In this document: piece after piece, positions 1 through 9,604 of the stretch
Layout: the number at the start of each line of letters is the position of its first letter
How positions within the stretch are numbered: the first letter of the stretch is position 1
Assembly (NCBI GenBank): GCA_002733135.1
Contig: NVUJ01000012.1
Coordinates: 1 to 56,927 of the forward strand
Origin: Cycloclasticus sp.
GTDB lineage: Bacteria; Pseudomonadota; Gammaproteobacteria; Methylococcales; Cycloclasticaceae
Reading direction: 5' to 3'
Length of the DNA: 56,927 nt
Notes under the pieces: generated by a model
Told to the model about the DNA's origin: nothing
The model's database searches: none
What the model saw: the letters and a program-made list of their open reading frames with translations, nothing else
Program-made: the position numbers and the translations under genes

Positions 1-364
1 CATGCCTCTCCAACGACTTGTTCTCACTAGGGTACCGCCGAACTTGATTCACCAAGCAAAGGTTCTTTAAGCTATTGCCGCTCAACTCGGCCGTTCGCGC
101 GCGGCGCGTATTAATATGTACTCTGGTTCGATTTACCACTGGACTCCCTTTATGTCTACTCCGATCAGTTTACCGTATAGGTAGCGCCGGTTGCGAACAG
201 TGTTAATAAGCGGAAACGGTGTTCCACGTATTAAATAGATATACCCAAAAGGCATAAGTTTCGCACAAATGATAAATCCATTTGGCTCAGCTTTATAGGT
301 GGGCAGTACTTCAATGTATTATGATATTGATATAGTAAGCATGGATAAATTGCTTTGCAACAAG
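1..364. other. Non-coding or unassigned stretch downstream of recJ
   Basis: I see no recognisable gene here. The longest minus-strand open stretch (about 60 codons ending near position 152) has no ribosome binding site and matches no family I know. A short GC-rich patch around 90-110 stands out against A+T-richer DNA at 230-364. No tRNA-like cloverleaf or strong terminator was found; a 4-bp stem just past the recJ stop is too weak to call. A gene running off the left edge cannot be excluded. Confidence 0.5.
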
Positions 365-2122
365 TTACTCCGATTCTTCCAAATACCTCACCATCAACTG
401 CACGCTAGAACGCCCCAGATAGTTATTTACATCTAATTGATACACCAGTGTTACTTTTGCTAAGCCAATTACGCTATCGGGGTTATCAACATTAAAATAA
501 ATCGCATCTATTTTTCTATTATGGCTGATTGTTGCGAGTTCTAATTTAACGTGTTTTTGCCCTACTATTCTGGCTTTTGTGACGTTGAACGTGCCTACAA
601 AAAGTGGCTCAGGGAAGAGCTGCCCCCACGGCCCTGCTTGGCGAAGTGTTTCGGCTAGGTTTAAATTGATGTCGTTGCCAGGTATTTCGCCATCCACTAA
701 AAATACGTTTTCGGGTGTTTGGTTATTCAGGCGTTTTTTAACCGCGTTGTTAAACGCTTCTTTAAACGTGTCTAAGTCTTTTTCGGCAAAGCTCATACCA
801 GCTGCCATTGCATGGCCGCCAAATTTTGTTAATAAACCGGGATGTTGGCTGGCAATGTCATCTAGGGTATCGCGTATATGTAAGCCTGTGATTGAACGCG
901 CTGAGCCTTTGACCGTGCCTTTATCTGCTTTTGCAAAAGCAATAACGGGTCTGTTAAGTTTTTCTTTTATACGCGAGGCGAGAATACCGATAACACCTTG
1001 ATGCCAATGTTCGTCGTACAGGCAAACGCCCCATTGTTCTTGCCTATTTTTATCTTCTTTTAACTTTAATGAGGCGAGGATTTTATACGCACCCTGCTTC
1101 ATATCATCTTCGATTGCACGGCGTTCGATATTGAGCATATCGAGCTGTTCTGCGATATCGCTCGCTTCTTGGTCGTTATCAGTGAGTAAACACCGAATAC
1201 CGAGTGACATATCGTCCAAACGCCCTGCTGCATTGAGCCTTGGGCCGATAGCAAAACCTAAGTCGCTAGCAACAACTCGTGCTGGCTCTCGCTTTGCGAG
1301 TCGTAATAAAGCGGCTATACCGGGTACGCATTGTTCGGCTTGGATTCTTAATAAACCTTGATGCACGAGTTTACGGTTGGTTTCGTCCATTGGCACCACA
1401 TCGGCCACGGTGCCGAGTGCGACTATATCGAGCAAGCTGGCTAAATTTGGCTTTGCTTTATCTTCAAAAGCCCCTTCTTTATTGAGCGATGCGCGTAACG
1501 CAAGTAGCACATAAAACATGACCCCTACGCCCGCCAATGCTTTACTGGGGAATTCATCGCCAATTAATTGAGGGTTAACAATAGCGTGAGCATTGGGTAG
1601 CTGCTGGGGCGGTAAATGATGATCGGTTACGACGACCTGACAACCCTTTTCAACGGCGTAAGCCACCCCGTCTACGCTGGATATGCCGTTATCGACGGTA
1701 ATGATGAGGTCAGGTTTTAGTTCTAGCGCCACATCGACAATTTCAGGCGTTAAGCCGTAGCCGAACTTGAAGCGATCGGGCACAACAAAATCTACGTTCT
1801 GCGCGCCTAACATGCGTAGCCCACGGATGGCGACCGCGCACGATGTTGCGCCATCGGCATCGAAGTCCGCAACAATCAGAATTCTTTTATTTTGTTGAAT
1901 TGCCTGTTTAATCAAACTAACTGCTGACTCAATACCCGTGAGCGTTTGAAAGCTGGGTAAGTTCTTTAAAGTACGATCCAGCTGCGCTTGAGTCGTTATG
2001 CCCCTATTGAGGTACACCCGTCGTAAAACTGGGTGCAGGTCTGCCAGCGTATCCGCATCGTGCTTAATCGCTTCACGCTGCTTGATGTTTACTGTGGAGC
2101 TATCTGATGCTGAGTCGCTCAC
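365..2122 (-). CDS. recJ: Single-stranded-DNA-specific exonuclease RecJ
   Basis: RecJ degrades single-stranded DNA 5'->3' in RecF-pathway recombination and mismatch repair, in the cytoplasm. The 585-residue product (E. coli 577) shows the DHH-family metal ligands in order: D86/D88/D90 in the FDADG motif, a VDNG motif near 143 and the DHH triplet at 167-169. A DHHA1-type GGHAMAAG segment lies near 440, followed by the C-terminal OB-like domain. The start is GTG; the usual RecJ N-terminal NIKQRE is seen at residues 12-17, so no long extension is implied. It lies 10 nt after thrC and is probably the last gene of a hom-thrC-recJ transcript. The usual prfB neighbour is not seen downstream. Confidence 0.95.
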   Translation of the reverse strand: MSDSASDSSTVNIKQREAIKHDADTLADLHPVLRRVYLNRGITTQAQLDRTLKNLPSFQTLTGIESAVSLIKQAIQQNKRILIVADFDADGATSCAVAIRGLRMLGAQNVDFVVPDRFKFGYGLTPEIVDVALELKPDLIITVDNGISSVDGVAYAVEKGCQVVVTDHHLPPQQLPNAHAIVNPQLIGDEFPSKALAGVGVMFYVLLALRASLNKEGAFEDKAKPNLASLLDIVALGTVADVVPMDETNRKLVHQGLLRIQAEQCVPGIAALLRLAKREPARVVASDLGFAIGPRLNAAGRLDDMSLGIRCLLTDNDQEASDIAEQLDMLNIERRAIEDDMKQGAYKILASLKLKEDKNRQEQWGVCLYDEHWHQGVIGILASRIKEKLNRPVIAFAKADKGTVKGSARSITGLHIRDTLDDIASQHPGLLTKFGGHAMAAGMSFAEKDLDTFKEAFNNAVKKRLNNQTPENVFLVDGEIPGNDINLNLAETLRQAGPWGQLFPEPLFVGTFNVTKARIVGQKHVKLELATISHNRKIDAIYFNVDNPDSVIGLAKVTLVYQLDVNNYLGRSSVQLMVRYLEESE

Positions 2123-2132
2123 CTGCTGACGT

Positions 2133-3203
2133 TTAGAGTTTATCTAAAATCGCTGCTTTTACTGCATCCAATGATGCATCAATGGCTTTTGGATTAACGG
2201 CGCATTGTGAAATAGCCGTGTCTGGGTCTTTAAGCCCGTGGCCAGTTAAGGTACATACAATGGTGCTGCCTTCTGGGATTTTACCGTTTTTAATGTCGCG
2301 TATTGCGCCGCCAACTGATGCTGCTGAGGCAGGTTCGCAGAAAATGCCTTCTTGTTCACTCAGTAATTTTTGTGCGGCTAGAATTTCTTCATCACTTAAC
2401 AGATCAAACCAACCGCCGGATTCCTTTTGCGCTCCCCAAGCTTGATCCCATGATTGCGGGCGACCAATACGAATAGCCGTAGCGACTGTTTCAGGGTCAT
2501 CTATCATTTCACCTTTTAGGAATGGCGCTGCACCTGCTGCTTGATAACCAACCATCGTAGGGTGTTCGCCTGATGTTTTACCCATTTCGGTATAACCTAA
2601 CCAATGCGCCGTAATGTTACCGGCATTACCCACAGGTAAGCAGTGATAGTCTGGCACTTTGCCTAATGCTTCTGCAATTTCGTACGCCGCCGTTTTTTGG
2701 CCTTGTATGCGATAAGGGTTAATTGAGTTAACAATCGTCACGGGCGCATGTTCTGCCACTTCTTTAACCAACTGCATGCCGTGGTCAAAATTACCTTTAA
2801 TTTGAATAATTTCAGCGCCGTGCATCATAGCTTGGGCTAATTTACCCAGTGCAATTTTGCCTTCAGGGATTAACACAAAGGCTTTAATGCCGGCACGTGC
2901 TGCATAAGCCGCTGCTGACGCCGATGTGTTGCCCGTAGACGCACAGATAATCGCTTTGCTGCCCTCTTCCACCGCTTTGGTCACCGCCATGGTCATACCA
3001 CGGTCTTTAAACGAGCCAGTTGGGTTTAAACCTTCGTACTTAACGTAAATATCGACGTTTTTACCAATCAACGCCGGAATGTTTTCAAGTTTAATGAGCG
3101 GTGTATTACCCTCACCAATACTGATTAAACGGGTACTGTCTGAAACAGGCAGTACAGCTCTATATTTATCAATAAGTCCTAAATAACGATTAGCTGATGC
3201 CAT
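2133..3203 (-). CDS. thrC: Threonine synthase
   Basis: This PLP enzyme converts O-phosphohomoserine to threonine, the last step of threonine synthesis. The 356-residue protein is the short threonine synthase type (Bacillus/Pseudomonas-like) rather than the 428-residue E. coli form. K66 in NPTGSFKDRG is the expected Schiff-base lysine, and GNAGNITA near 193 is the glycine-rich loop binding the PLP phosphate. The gene begins 8 nt after hom, so both enzymes are expected to be co-transcribed from the promoter upstream of hom. No leader peptide or attenuator is visible. Confidence 0.95.
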   Translation of the reverse strand: MASANRYLGLIDKYRAVLPVSDSTRLISIGEGNTPLIKLENIPALIGKNVDIYVKYEGLNPTGSFKDRGMTMAVTKAVEEGSKAIICASTGNTSASAAAYAARAGIKAFVLIPEGKIALGKLAQAMMHGAEIIQIKGNFDHGMQLVKEVAEHAPVTIVNSINPYRIQGQKTAAYEIAEALGKVPDYHCLPVGNAGNITAHWLGYTEMGKTSGEHPTMVGYQAAGAAPFLKGEMIDDPETVATAIRIGRPQSWDQAWGAQKESGGWFDLLSDEEILAAQKLLSEQEGIFCEPASAASVGGAIRDIKNGKIPEGSTIVCTLTGHGLKDPDTAISQCAVNPKAIDASLDAVKAAILDKL

Positions 3204-3211
3204 GAGTTTTC

Positions 3212-4519
3212 CTATTGTAGCGATTCGACGCGAATGCGAATGGCTGGTTCGTTGATTGAATCCAATGATTCGATTTCTTTTAATGCCGACAGTAATGAGC
3301 TTTCTAGCACATTATCGGTTAACAATATAATTTGTGCATTAGACCCGTGTTTCGGCTCTTTTTGTAACACCGCTTCTATGCTGATGCCGTTATTTGCCAA
3401 AACGGTTGTGATAGCAGCCATAACGCCCGGTTTATCTTTTACCGACAAGCGTAAGTAATAAGCGGTTACAATTTCTTCGATGGGTAGGATCGCTAGTTCT
3501 TGAAGTTCATCGCTTAAGAAACCTAAAGATGGCACACTATTTTCAGCCGACTGGCTCATCTGGCGGCATATATCAACCACGTCAGCAATAACGGCTGAGG
3601 CGGTTGCCTCTGCGCCCGCACCAGGGCCGTAATACAAAGTTGGGCCCACTGCGTTGCCTTTAACAACCACCGCATTCATTACCCCATCTACGTTGGCAAT
3701 AAGCCTTGTTTCAGGAATAAGCGTGGGGTGTACGCGCATTTCTACACCCTTATCAGACTTTCTCGCGACACCTAGATGTTTGATGCGATACCCCAGTTCT
3801 TCAGCGTAGGTAACATCAAGTGGTGTAATTTTAGAGATCCCTTCTGTATACACTTTTTTAAAGTTAAGTGGCATGCCAAAAGCCAGTGACGCTAATATGC
3901 ACAGCTTATGTGCCGCATCGATACCTTCTACGTCATATTCAGGGTCCGCTTCGGCATAACCTAACTCTTGCGCTTCTTTAAGCACATCTGCAAAGGCGCT
4001 GCCCTTGTCGCGCATTTCAGTCAGGATAAAGTTACCCGTACCATTAATGATGCCCGCTAACCATTCGATTTTATTGGCACTAAGCCCTTCACGCATGGCT
4101 TTAACGATAGGAATACCACCAGCAATCGCCGCCTCGTAAGCCAACGTGACATTATTATCAGCCGCCGCCGCAAACAACTCATTTCCGTGATTCGCTATTA
4201 AGGCTTTGTTAGCAGTGACAACGTGTTTACCTTGAGAAATAGCCGACAGTATTAATGATTTTGCTGGCTCATCACCACCCATTAATTCCAGAACGATTTG
4301 AATATCGGGGTCGTTGATAACATCATTTGGATTGGTCGTTAATTCGACATCATCGGTATTACAAATACGTGGGCGAGAAATATCGCGAGCGCAAGCTTTT
4401 GTTACCACTACTTTGCAACCCGTGCGACGTGCGATTTCATTAGCATTTTTTTTGATGACATTGACAGTACCACCGCCAACTGTGCCTAAGCCCAATAGCC
4501 CAACTTTTACAACGTTCAA
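3212..4519 (-). CDS. hom: Homoserine dehydrogenase
   Basis: Hom reduces aspartate semialdehyde to homoserine with NAD(P)H, at the branch to threonine and methionine. The N-terminal Rossmann motif GLGTVGGG is followed by the catalytic domain (NGTGNFILT near 160, PEYDVEGIDAAHK near 200). The last roughly 80 residues form an ACT domain, the usual site of threonine feedback. This is the monofunctional enzyme, not the ThrA aspartokinase fusion. I chose the TTG at 4519 (435 residues, beginning MNVVKVG) over the in-frame TTG at 4531 because a GGGGA sequence lies at ribosome-binding distance before the former. Confidence 0.93.
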   Translation of the reverse strand: MNVVKVGLLGLGTVGGGTVNVIKKNANEIARRTGCKVVVTKACARDISRPRICNTDDVELTTNPNDVINDPDIQIVLELMGGDEPAKSLILSAISQGKHVVTANKALIANHGNELFAAAADNNVTLAYEAAIAGGIPIVKAMREGLSANKIEWLAGIINGTGNFILTEMRDKGSAFADVLKEAQELGYAEADPEYDVEGIDAAHKLCILASLAFGMPLNFKKVYTEGISKITPLDVTYAEELGYRIKHLGVARKSDKGVEMRVHPTLIPETRLIANVDGVMNAVVVKGNAVGPTLYYGPGAGAEATASAVIADVVDICRQMSQSAENSVPSLGFLSDELQELAILPIEEIVTAYYLRLSVKDKPGVMAAITTVLANNGISIEAVLQKEPKHGSNAQIILLTDNVLESSLLSALKEIESLDSINEPAIRIRVESLQ

Positions 4520-4572
4520 GAGATTCCCCAAGTTTAAATTCAGATAAAAATTTAAGTATAAATTAAGGCGTG

Positions 4573-4600
4573 ATTATACAGGAAACTGTATGCGTCTAAA
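4573..4600 (-). promoter_or_regulatory. Sigma-70-type promoter of hom-thrC-recJ
   Basis: On the minus strand a TATAAT -10 box (4573-4578, preceded by TG) lies 16 nt after a TTTAGA -35 box (4595-4600). The predicted start is roughly 45-50 nt before the hom TTG. It sits in the short gap after alaC, so hom has its own promoter. Confidence 0.6.
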
Positions 4601-4606
4601 AAGAGC

Positions 4607-5791
4607 TTAGTTGTTACTATCGTCGCGCATCATCTGTTTGATACCACGGACAGCTTGGCGTGTTCGATGGCCGTTTTCTATCAAACCAAAGCGAACGTAT
4701 TCATCACCAAATTCACCAAAACCAATGCCCGGTGAAACAGCGACTTTTGCATCTTTCAACAACTTCTTGGAAAACTCCAAAGAACCCATTTCACGATATT
4801 GCTGCGGGATTTTAGCCCAAACAAACATAGTAGCTTTAGGTTTTTCAACTGGCCAACCTATGGCAGTTAAACCTTCGCATAGTGTATCTCTACGTTCTTT
4901 ATACAGCGCCCTTATGTCATCAACACAATCTTGTGGGCCTTCTAACGCAGCAATGGCCGCCACTTGAATGGGCGTAAACATGCCGTAGTCTAAATACGAT
5001 TTAATACGCGCCAAGGCACCAACGAGTTCTTTATTACCGCACATAAAACCAACGCGCCAACCTGGCATATTGTAGGTTTTCGATAACGAGTAAAACTCGA
5101 CAGCAATATCTTTAGCACCAGGGACTTGCAAAATTGAAGGCGCTTTATAGCCATCAAACACAATTTCAGCGTAAGCATTATCGTGTACGACCCAGATATC
5201 GTGCTCTTTCGCCATCGCCACTACTTTCACAAAAAACTCCAAGTCAACGCATTGCGTCGTTGGGTTACCTGGAAAGTTAAGCACCAACATTTTTGGTTTT
5301 GGGTAGGACGTTTTAATGGCTTTTTCAAGTTCACTGAAAAAATCTACTTCAGGGCTAATCGGTACGTGGCGAATATCTGCACCCGCAATAACAAAACCAT
5401 ACGGATGAATGGGGTAAGCGGGATTGGGTACTAAAACTGCATCGCCTGGGCCTAATGTTGCCAACGCTAAATGCGCTAGACCTTCTTTTGAACCAATGGT
5501 GACAATAGCCTCTGTATCAAAATCCAGCTCAACATCAAACTTAGATTTATACCAGCCACAAATGGCTTTGCGCAATCTTGGAATGCCGCGAGATACTGAA
5601 TAACGGTGCGTATCACCACGCTGAGCTGTTTCGATTAACTTATCAACAATATGCTTTGGCGTGGGTTGGTCTGGGTTACCCATACCAAAATCGATAATAT
5701 CTTCGCCCGCGGCACGTGCCTGTGCCTTTAAATCATTGACGATGTTAAATACATAAGGGGGTAAGCGTTTGATCCGTGCAAAATCGTGCAT
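4607..5791 (-). CDS. alaC: Alanine-type class I aminotransferase (AlaC-like)
   Basis: Fold-type I PLP aminotransferase, 394 residues. Residues seen are N-P-A-Y near 123-126 for the substrate pocket, N179-type FPGNPTT, D204 in HDNAYAE, the PLP lysine K238 in [14 protein letters not shown], and the carboxylate-binding arginine near 367. AlaC of E. coli makes alanine from pyruvate with glutamate as donor. In other gammaproteobacteria the same family next to hom was annotated as a dapC/ArgT-like aminotransferase, so the exact substrate is inferred. It lies just upstream of hom but both have their own promoter. Aspartate-family amino acid metabolism fits the neighbourhood. Confidence 0.85.
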   Translation of the reverse strand: MHDFARIKRLPPYVFNIVNDLKAQARAAGEDIIDFGMGNPDQPTPKHIVDKLIETAQRGDTHRYSVSRGIPRLRKAICGWYKSKFDVELDFDTEAIVTIGSKEGLAHLALATLGPGDAVLVPNPAYPIHPYGFVIAGADIRHVPISPEVDFFSELEKAIKTSYPKPKMLVLNFPGNPTTQCVDLEFFVKVVAMAKEHDIWVVHDNAYAEIVFDGYKAPSILQVPGAKDIAVEFYSLSKTYNMPGWRVGFMCGNKELVGALARIKSYLDYGMFTPIQVAAIAALEGPQDCVDDIRALYKERRDTLCEGLTAIGWPVEKPKATMFVWAKIPQQYREMGSLEFSKKLLKDAKVAVSPGIGFGEFGDEYVRFGLIENGHRTRQAVRGIKQMMRDDSNN

Positions 5792-5833
5792 AGCTATAAG
5801 GTTATTTTTAAATCTTTAAAAGGCAAGCGCGCT

Positions 5834-5862
5834 ACATTACGCATCAAGAATTTAACTGTCAA
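5834..5862 (-). promoter_or_regulatory. Sigma-70-type promoter of alaC
   Basis: The minus strand carries a consensus TTGACA (5857-5862), a 17-nt spacer and a TAATGT -10 (5834-5839). The start of transcription would be about 35 nt before the alaC ATG. It lies between the end of rpoS and alaC. Confidence 0.65.
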
Positions 5863-5893
5863 TATAATTATCTAAAGTGTGACTACTTGTCCA

Positions 5894-6799
5894 TTAATGT
5901 AACAAGGCTGAAGGCGATAAACCTTCGTTTTCTAAGATCACCCTAAGTGATTTAAGTGCGCCCATTTGAATCTGTCTAACACGTTCACGTGTAACACCCA
6001 TTTCTTTAGCTACTTGCTCCAACGTGGACACGTGATAACCTCTTATTCCAAAACGCCTTGAGATCACTTCTCTTTGTTTGTCACTGAGAAGGTCAATCCA
6101 TTCACCTAAATTTTCACGTATTGCATCAGAATGGATGATGTCTAAAGGTTCCTTTGAATCTTCATCAGCCACAGTATCTAGTAGTTGTTGATCTGTATCT
6201 TTTCCAGTCGCCACATCTAAGGAAGACACGTTTTCGGCATTCATCCGAAACATTTTTTCTATCTCATCGACAGATTTTCCTGTCACTTCAGCAACATCCT
6301 CAGCGCTAGCTTCACGGTCGAGCTCTTGGCTTAATTGACGTGCTTTTTTGAGATAAATATTCATCTCTTTAATAATGTGAATCGGCAACCGAATAGTTCT
6401 AGTTTGATTCATAATGGCCCGTTCAATCGTTTGACGAATCCACCATGTGGCGTAGGTAGAAAAACGAAACCCTTTTTCTGGATCAAATTTTTCGACTGCT
6501 CGTATCAAACCTAAATTACCTTCCTCTATAAGATCTAATATCGGCAGCCCACGATTCATATATCGTCTAGAAATTTTAACCACCAGGCGAAGGTTAGCTT
6601 CAATCATGTGATGCCTTGCTTGCGGGTCACCTTGTTGTACTAAACGCCCATATTTGATTTCTTCTTCGGCTGTTAGAAGAACAGACTTACTCAACTCATT
6701 TAAATAAAGCTGCGTAGCATCACTGCTTTTTTCACTTGGCGCACTTGCTAAAGTACTGCTAGCCTCTTCATCAGATGGTTTTGTTTTATCGCCTAACAT
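5894..6799 (-). CDS. rpoS: RNA polymerase sigma factor RpoS (sigma-38)
   Basis: Stationary-phase and general-stress sigma factor that directs RNA polymerase to stress promoters. The 301-residue protein has sigma region 1.2 ([13 protein letters not shown]), region 2 with [18 protein letters not shown] and [14 protein letters not shown], the RpoS-type TRTIRLPIH sequence, region 3, and region 4 with the helix-turn-helix near [20 protein letters not shown]. The lack of a long region 1.1 and the nlpD neighbour separate it from RpoD. A strong GGGAGAGAG ribosome binding site precedes ATG 6799. In E. coli the main rpoS promoter is inside nlpD; I could not pinpoint one here. Proteolytic or leader control is not visible from sequence. 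Confidence 0.95.
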   Translation of the reverse strand: MLGDKTKPSDEEASSTLASAPSEKSSDATQLYLNELSKSVLLTAEEEIKYGRLVQQGDPQARHHMIEANLRLVVKISRRYMNRGLPILDLIEEGNLGLIRAVEKFDPEKGFRFSTYATWWIRQTIERAIMNQTRTIRLPIHIIKEMNIYLKKARQLSQELDREASAEDVAEVTGKSVDEIEKMFRMNAENVSSLDVATGKDTDQQLLDTVADEDSKEPLDIIHSDAIRENLGEWIDLLSDKQREVISRRFGIRGYHVSTLEQVAKEMGVTRERVRQIQMGALKSLRVILENEGLSPSALLH

Positions 6800-6810
6800 T
6801 TCTCTCTCCC

Positions 6811-7548
6811 TTATTTTGGCATGTACTTAGTAACCGAAAGCGCTTTACCGTGTTGTCTAATTTCAAAAAAAAGAACCCTGCGTTTTTTCTTATCTATGCC
6901 GATTTCAGCTATAGCCTGCCCTTTTTTAACAACACTGCCTTCTTTTACTAGTAACCGTTTATTGTATCCATACGCCGTTAGAAATTCCTCGTCATGCTTA
7001 ATAATCAGAAGGTTGCCATACCCTTTCAAACCATTACCAGCATAAACAACCTTACCTCTTTCGCTACTACGAACTAGTTCACCAGTACTTCCAACCAATA
7101 TCAAACCCGTATTAACCAGGCCTTTTTCTAATTTTTTAACCTTAATTGGCCACTGCCAAGTTAACTGTACCTCTTTTTTAGAAATATTTGAAGTTTTCTT
7201 TGTTATCTTTTGTTTTTTAACTGTTTTTTGTCTTTTAACTGCTTTCTTTTGCGTAACTTTATAGGCAGATTTACGAGCTACTAAAGATAGAGTTTGGCCT
7301 TTATAAATCGTATACGGCCAAGAGATATTATTCCATGTCGCAATTTTTTTATAATCTTTGCCAGTTTGCCACGCGATTGAGTACAAAGTATCCCCTAATC
7401 GAACAACGTGTTTGGTAGCGCTAGTATTTTTTGCCCAATTTTTATCTGAATAAACAGGGGCATATTGTTGTGTTGAACTACAAGAAACAAGAACAGCAAG
7501 CAGTAATAACAAAAGGGGCGTCAAGTAAATGTTTTGCTTATCTGTCAA
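6811..7548 (-). CDS. nlpD: NlpD-like LysM/M23 lipoprotein
   Basis: NlpD is an outer-membrane lipoprotein that activates the amidase AmiC at the division septum. The 245-residue product starts with a hydrophobic signal ending in a lipobox (LLAVLVSC, lipidated Cys about residue 23). A LysM domain ([17 protein letters not shown] to GQTLSL, about 48-90) binds peptidoglycan. A lysine-rich linker at about 95-125 joins it to an M23/LytM-like domain ([15 protein letters not shown] ... [10 protein letters not shown]). The metal-binding HxxxD and HxH residues of active LytM enzymes are not apparent, consistent with a regulatory, catalytically dead domain. It lies 11 nt upstream of rpoS, the classical arrangement. 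Confidence 0.9.
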   Translation of the reverse strand: MTDKQNIYLTPLLLLLLAVLVSCSSTQQYAPVYSDKNWAKNTSATKHVVRLGDTLYSIAWQTGKDYKKIATWNNISWPYTIYKGQTLSLVARKSAYKVTQKKAVKRQKTVKKQKITKKTSNISKKEVQLTWQWPIKVKKLEKGLVNTGLILVGSTGELVRSSERGKVVYAGNGLKGYGNLLIIKHDEEFLTAYGYNKRLLVKEGSVVKKGQAIAEIGIDKKKRRVLFFEIRQHGKALSVTKYMPK

Positions 7549-7559
7549 TTTGATGATTT

Positions 7560-8135
7560 TTAGTAAAGTTTATAAATTATTAAGCCGCTAACTACGAGCA
7601 CTACTACACCCCATCCAATGCTTTCTATGTATTCCTCTAACTTATCCCGCAAGTTCTCACCGCCATAAAACACCAGTGTGGCAATTAAAAAGAACCGTGC
7701 TCCACGACCAATGATGGACGCTAAAACAAACGGAATAAATAACATGCCCAACATGCCTGCTGCGATGGTAAATAATTTATAGGGAATAGGCGAAAAGCCG
7801 GCTACAAAGATTGCCCAAAAACTCCATTCGGCAAACCAGGTTTTAACTTCTTCGAGTTCTTGACTGTAATTTAAGGTTTCGATAATCGGTTCTACTAAAT
7901 CGAATGAATACATGCCAATCAAATAACCCAACACACCTCCAATTACTGACCCCACAGTTGTTAATAGCGCTAATTGAAAACCTTTTGATGGTTTTGCGAG
8001 GCACATTGGCGCCAACATTACATCCGGCGGTATCGGGAAAAAGGAGGATTCTGCAACACTCAAAGCAAACAGAAAACGATTAGCTTTAGGATGAGCGGCC
8101 CATGATAAAACTTGATTATATAAACGTTTGAACAC
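7560..8135 (-). CDS. YqaA-like DedA/VTT-family membrane protein
   Basis: A 191-residue inner-membrane protein with about four to five hydrophobic segments. It shows the family hallmarks: an amphipathic entry near PIPPDVMLAP (residues 34-43), a glycine-rich segment TTVGSVIGGVLGYLIG, and the re-entrant-loop motif FVAGFSPIPYKLFTIAAG near 115-132. DedA/VTT proteins are implicated in lipid (undecaprenyl phosphate or phospholipid) flipping and envelope homeostasis. The specific substrate of this YqaA branch is not known to me. It lies between pcm and nlpD, with gaps of 9 and 11 nt, so it is part of the surE-pcm-nlpD-rpoS transcript. A second VTT-type domain occurs in the oxidoreductase at 44.4-46.5 kb. 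Confidence 0.85.
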   Translation of the reverse strand: MFKRLYNQVLSWAAHPKANRFLFALSVAESSFFPIPPDVMLAPMCLAKPSKGFQLALLTTVGSVIGGVLGYLIGMYSFDLVEPIIETLNYSQELEEVKTWFAEWSFWAIFVAGFSPIPYKLFTIAAGMLGMLFIPFVLASIIGRGARFFLIATLVFYGGENLRDKLEEYIESIGWGVVVLVVSGLIIYKLY

Positions 8136-8144
8136 GATAGTTAC

Positions 8145-8801
8145 TTAGAGTCGGCCTTTAAGAAAGGGAACGAAGCTAACGGGCTCAATGGTTTCAACTT
8201 CATACGTCGTTTTTGTCCGAGTAACACGCTGCAATACTTGCTGCCCCTCTTTACCAACAGGTATAACGAGTTTTGCACCTATGGTAAGTTGTTCCAGTAG
8301 ATTGACAGGAATCTCATCGGGTGCCGCAGCTGCTAAAATACCTCCATAAGGCCCATACGCCTTCCAACCCCATCCGCCATCAGAATGCTTGAAGTTTATA
8401 TTTCGAAAACCTAAATCGCCTAGTATTTTTTTTGCTTGTTCCTGTAATGGACGTATCCTCTCAACCGAAAACACTCTCGGAATCAAACTCGCTAAAACAG
8501 AAGATTGATAGCCTGAACCCGTGCCAACTTCAAGAACATTCTCGGGTAACCCATCCTCTATCAGCAACTCGGTCATACGCGCAACCATATAAGGTTGGGA
8601 GATTGTTTGCCCATGCCCAATGGGTAATGAGTTATTTTCATACGCACGACTGGCCAGAGCTTCTGCTACAAATAGATGCCGTGGAATCCTTCTCATGAGA
8701 CCGAGTACACGTTGATCTTTAATGCCCAGCTCTTGTAATTGCTCAACAAGCCGATCACGTGTTCGTTGAGATGTCACCCCAATGCTAATACGCTCATTCA
8801 T
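8145..8801 (-). CDS. pcm: Protein-L-isoaspartate O-methyltransferase
   Basis: PCMT repairs age-damaged proteins by methylating L-isoaspartyl residues with S-adenosylmethionine. The product (218 residues from the chosen start) shows the PCMT signature region GQTISQPYMVARMTELL and the SAM-binding motif LEVGTGSGYQSSVLA. I chose ATG 8801, which overlaps the surE stop in an ATGA, over an in-frame ATG four codons upstream. This tight overlap predicts translational coupling to surE. The protein-repair and nucleotidase genes next to nlpD-rpoS are a conserved stationary-phase group. Confidence 0.95.
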   Translation of the reverse strand: MNERISIGVTSQRTRDRLVEQLQELGIKDQRVLGLMRRIPRHLFVAEALASRAYENNSLPIGHGQTISQPYMVARMTELLIEDGLPENVLEVGTGSGYQSSVLASLIPRVFSVERIRPLQEQAKKILGDLGFRNINFKHSDGGWGWKAYGPYGGILAAAAPDEIPVNLLEQLTIGAKLVIPVGKEGQQVLQRVTRTKTTYEVETIEPVSFVPFLKGRL

Positions 8802-9541
8802 AAACTTAACCACTGAGCAACGTCAGCTATTCTTTGATGGTTAGTCAAATCAATTTGCAGCGGGGTAATCGAAACATATTGATGTTCTACAGCATAAAAA
8901 TCAGTGCCTTCTCCAGCATCTTGTTGACCCCCGGGCGGCCCTACCCAATATATTTTGTTATTTCTCGGATCTCGTCCCTCTATAACAGGCTCAGAACGAT
9001 GACGTTGGCCCAACCTTGTGGCCTTAAAGCCTTTTAATTCAGCAATTGGAATATCAGGGATGTTCACATTTAAAATCGTCTCCGATGCAAGAGGACTATT
9101 AAGTAACCGCTGTAGTAACTGAACCGCAACATACGCACCTGTTTCATAGTGTTGTGGCTGACCTGATGTCATGGATAAAGCAATAGATGGCAAACCCATA
9201 AAGCGCCCCTCAGTTGCCGCCGCAACCGTGCCTGAATACAGCACGTCATCGCCCATATTCTCACCGTTATTAATACCCGAAAATACGATATCTGGATCTT
9301 CTTTTAGTAAACCGGTTGTAGCAAGGTGAACACAATCCGTAGGGGTTCCGTCAACGCTATAAAAGCCGTTATCCATTTTCTCTACACGCAATGGCATTTG
9401 TAAGGTTAAAGAATTACTCGCTGCACTTCTGTTTCTATCAGGTGCAACCACGGTCACCTTTGCGACATCTGATAAATGACTAGCTAAAATTGATATGCCT
9501 GGCGCAAGGTACCCATCATCGTTACTGATTAAAATATGCAT
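8798..9541 (-). CDS. surE: 5'/3'-nucleotidase SurE
   Basis: SurE is a metal-dependent phosphatase acting on nucleoside 5'- and 3'-monophosphates, linked to stationary-phase survival. The 247-residue protein begins ILISNDDGYLAPGI with the DD metal ligands at 8-9. It continues with PDRNRSAASNSLT around 35-47 and SGINNGENMGDDVLYSGTVAAA around 87-108, all SurE signatures. It is the first gene of the surE-pcm-DedA-nlpD-rpoS group and is divergent from the Smr gene across 63 A+T-rich nt. No strong ribosome binding site is seen before ATG 9541. Confidence 0.95.
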   Translation of the reverse strand: MHILISNDDGYLAPGISILASHLSDVAKVTVVAPDRNRSAASNSLTLQMPLRVEKMDNGFYSVDGTPTDCVHLATTGLLKEDPDIVFSGINNGENMGDDVLYSGTVAAATEGRFMGLPSIALSMTSGQPQHYETGAYVAVQLLQRLLNSPLASETILNVNIPDIPIAELKGFKATRLGQRHRSEPVIEGRDPRNNKIYWVGPPGGQQDAGEGTDFYAVEHQYVSITPLQIDLTNHQRIADVAQWLSL

Positions 9542-9582
9542 TAATTCTGTTTAAATAAAAGATGTTAAAAAAATATCAAATA

Positions 9583-9588
9583 TATAAT
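9583..9588 (+). promoter_or_regulatory. Probable -10 box for the Smr gene
   Basis: The very A+T-rich surE/smr intergenic region contains TATAAT about 16 nt before the Smr ATG. No convincing -35 was found, so this is weak support. The region must also hold the surE promoter, which I could not place. Confidence 0.3.
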
Positions 9589-9604
9589 TTGCTAAACTCT
9601 TATT

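Noticed and set aside
345-365. Intrinsic terminator after recJ (TTGC-AAA-GCAA stem)
   Set aside because: Four-base-pair A+T-containing stem followed by only a short T stretch; too weak to call.
6811-7548. Active M23 peptidoglycan endopeptidase
   Set aside because: The zinc-binding HxxxD and HxH residues are not visible; NlpD-type activator with a dead domain is preferred.
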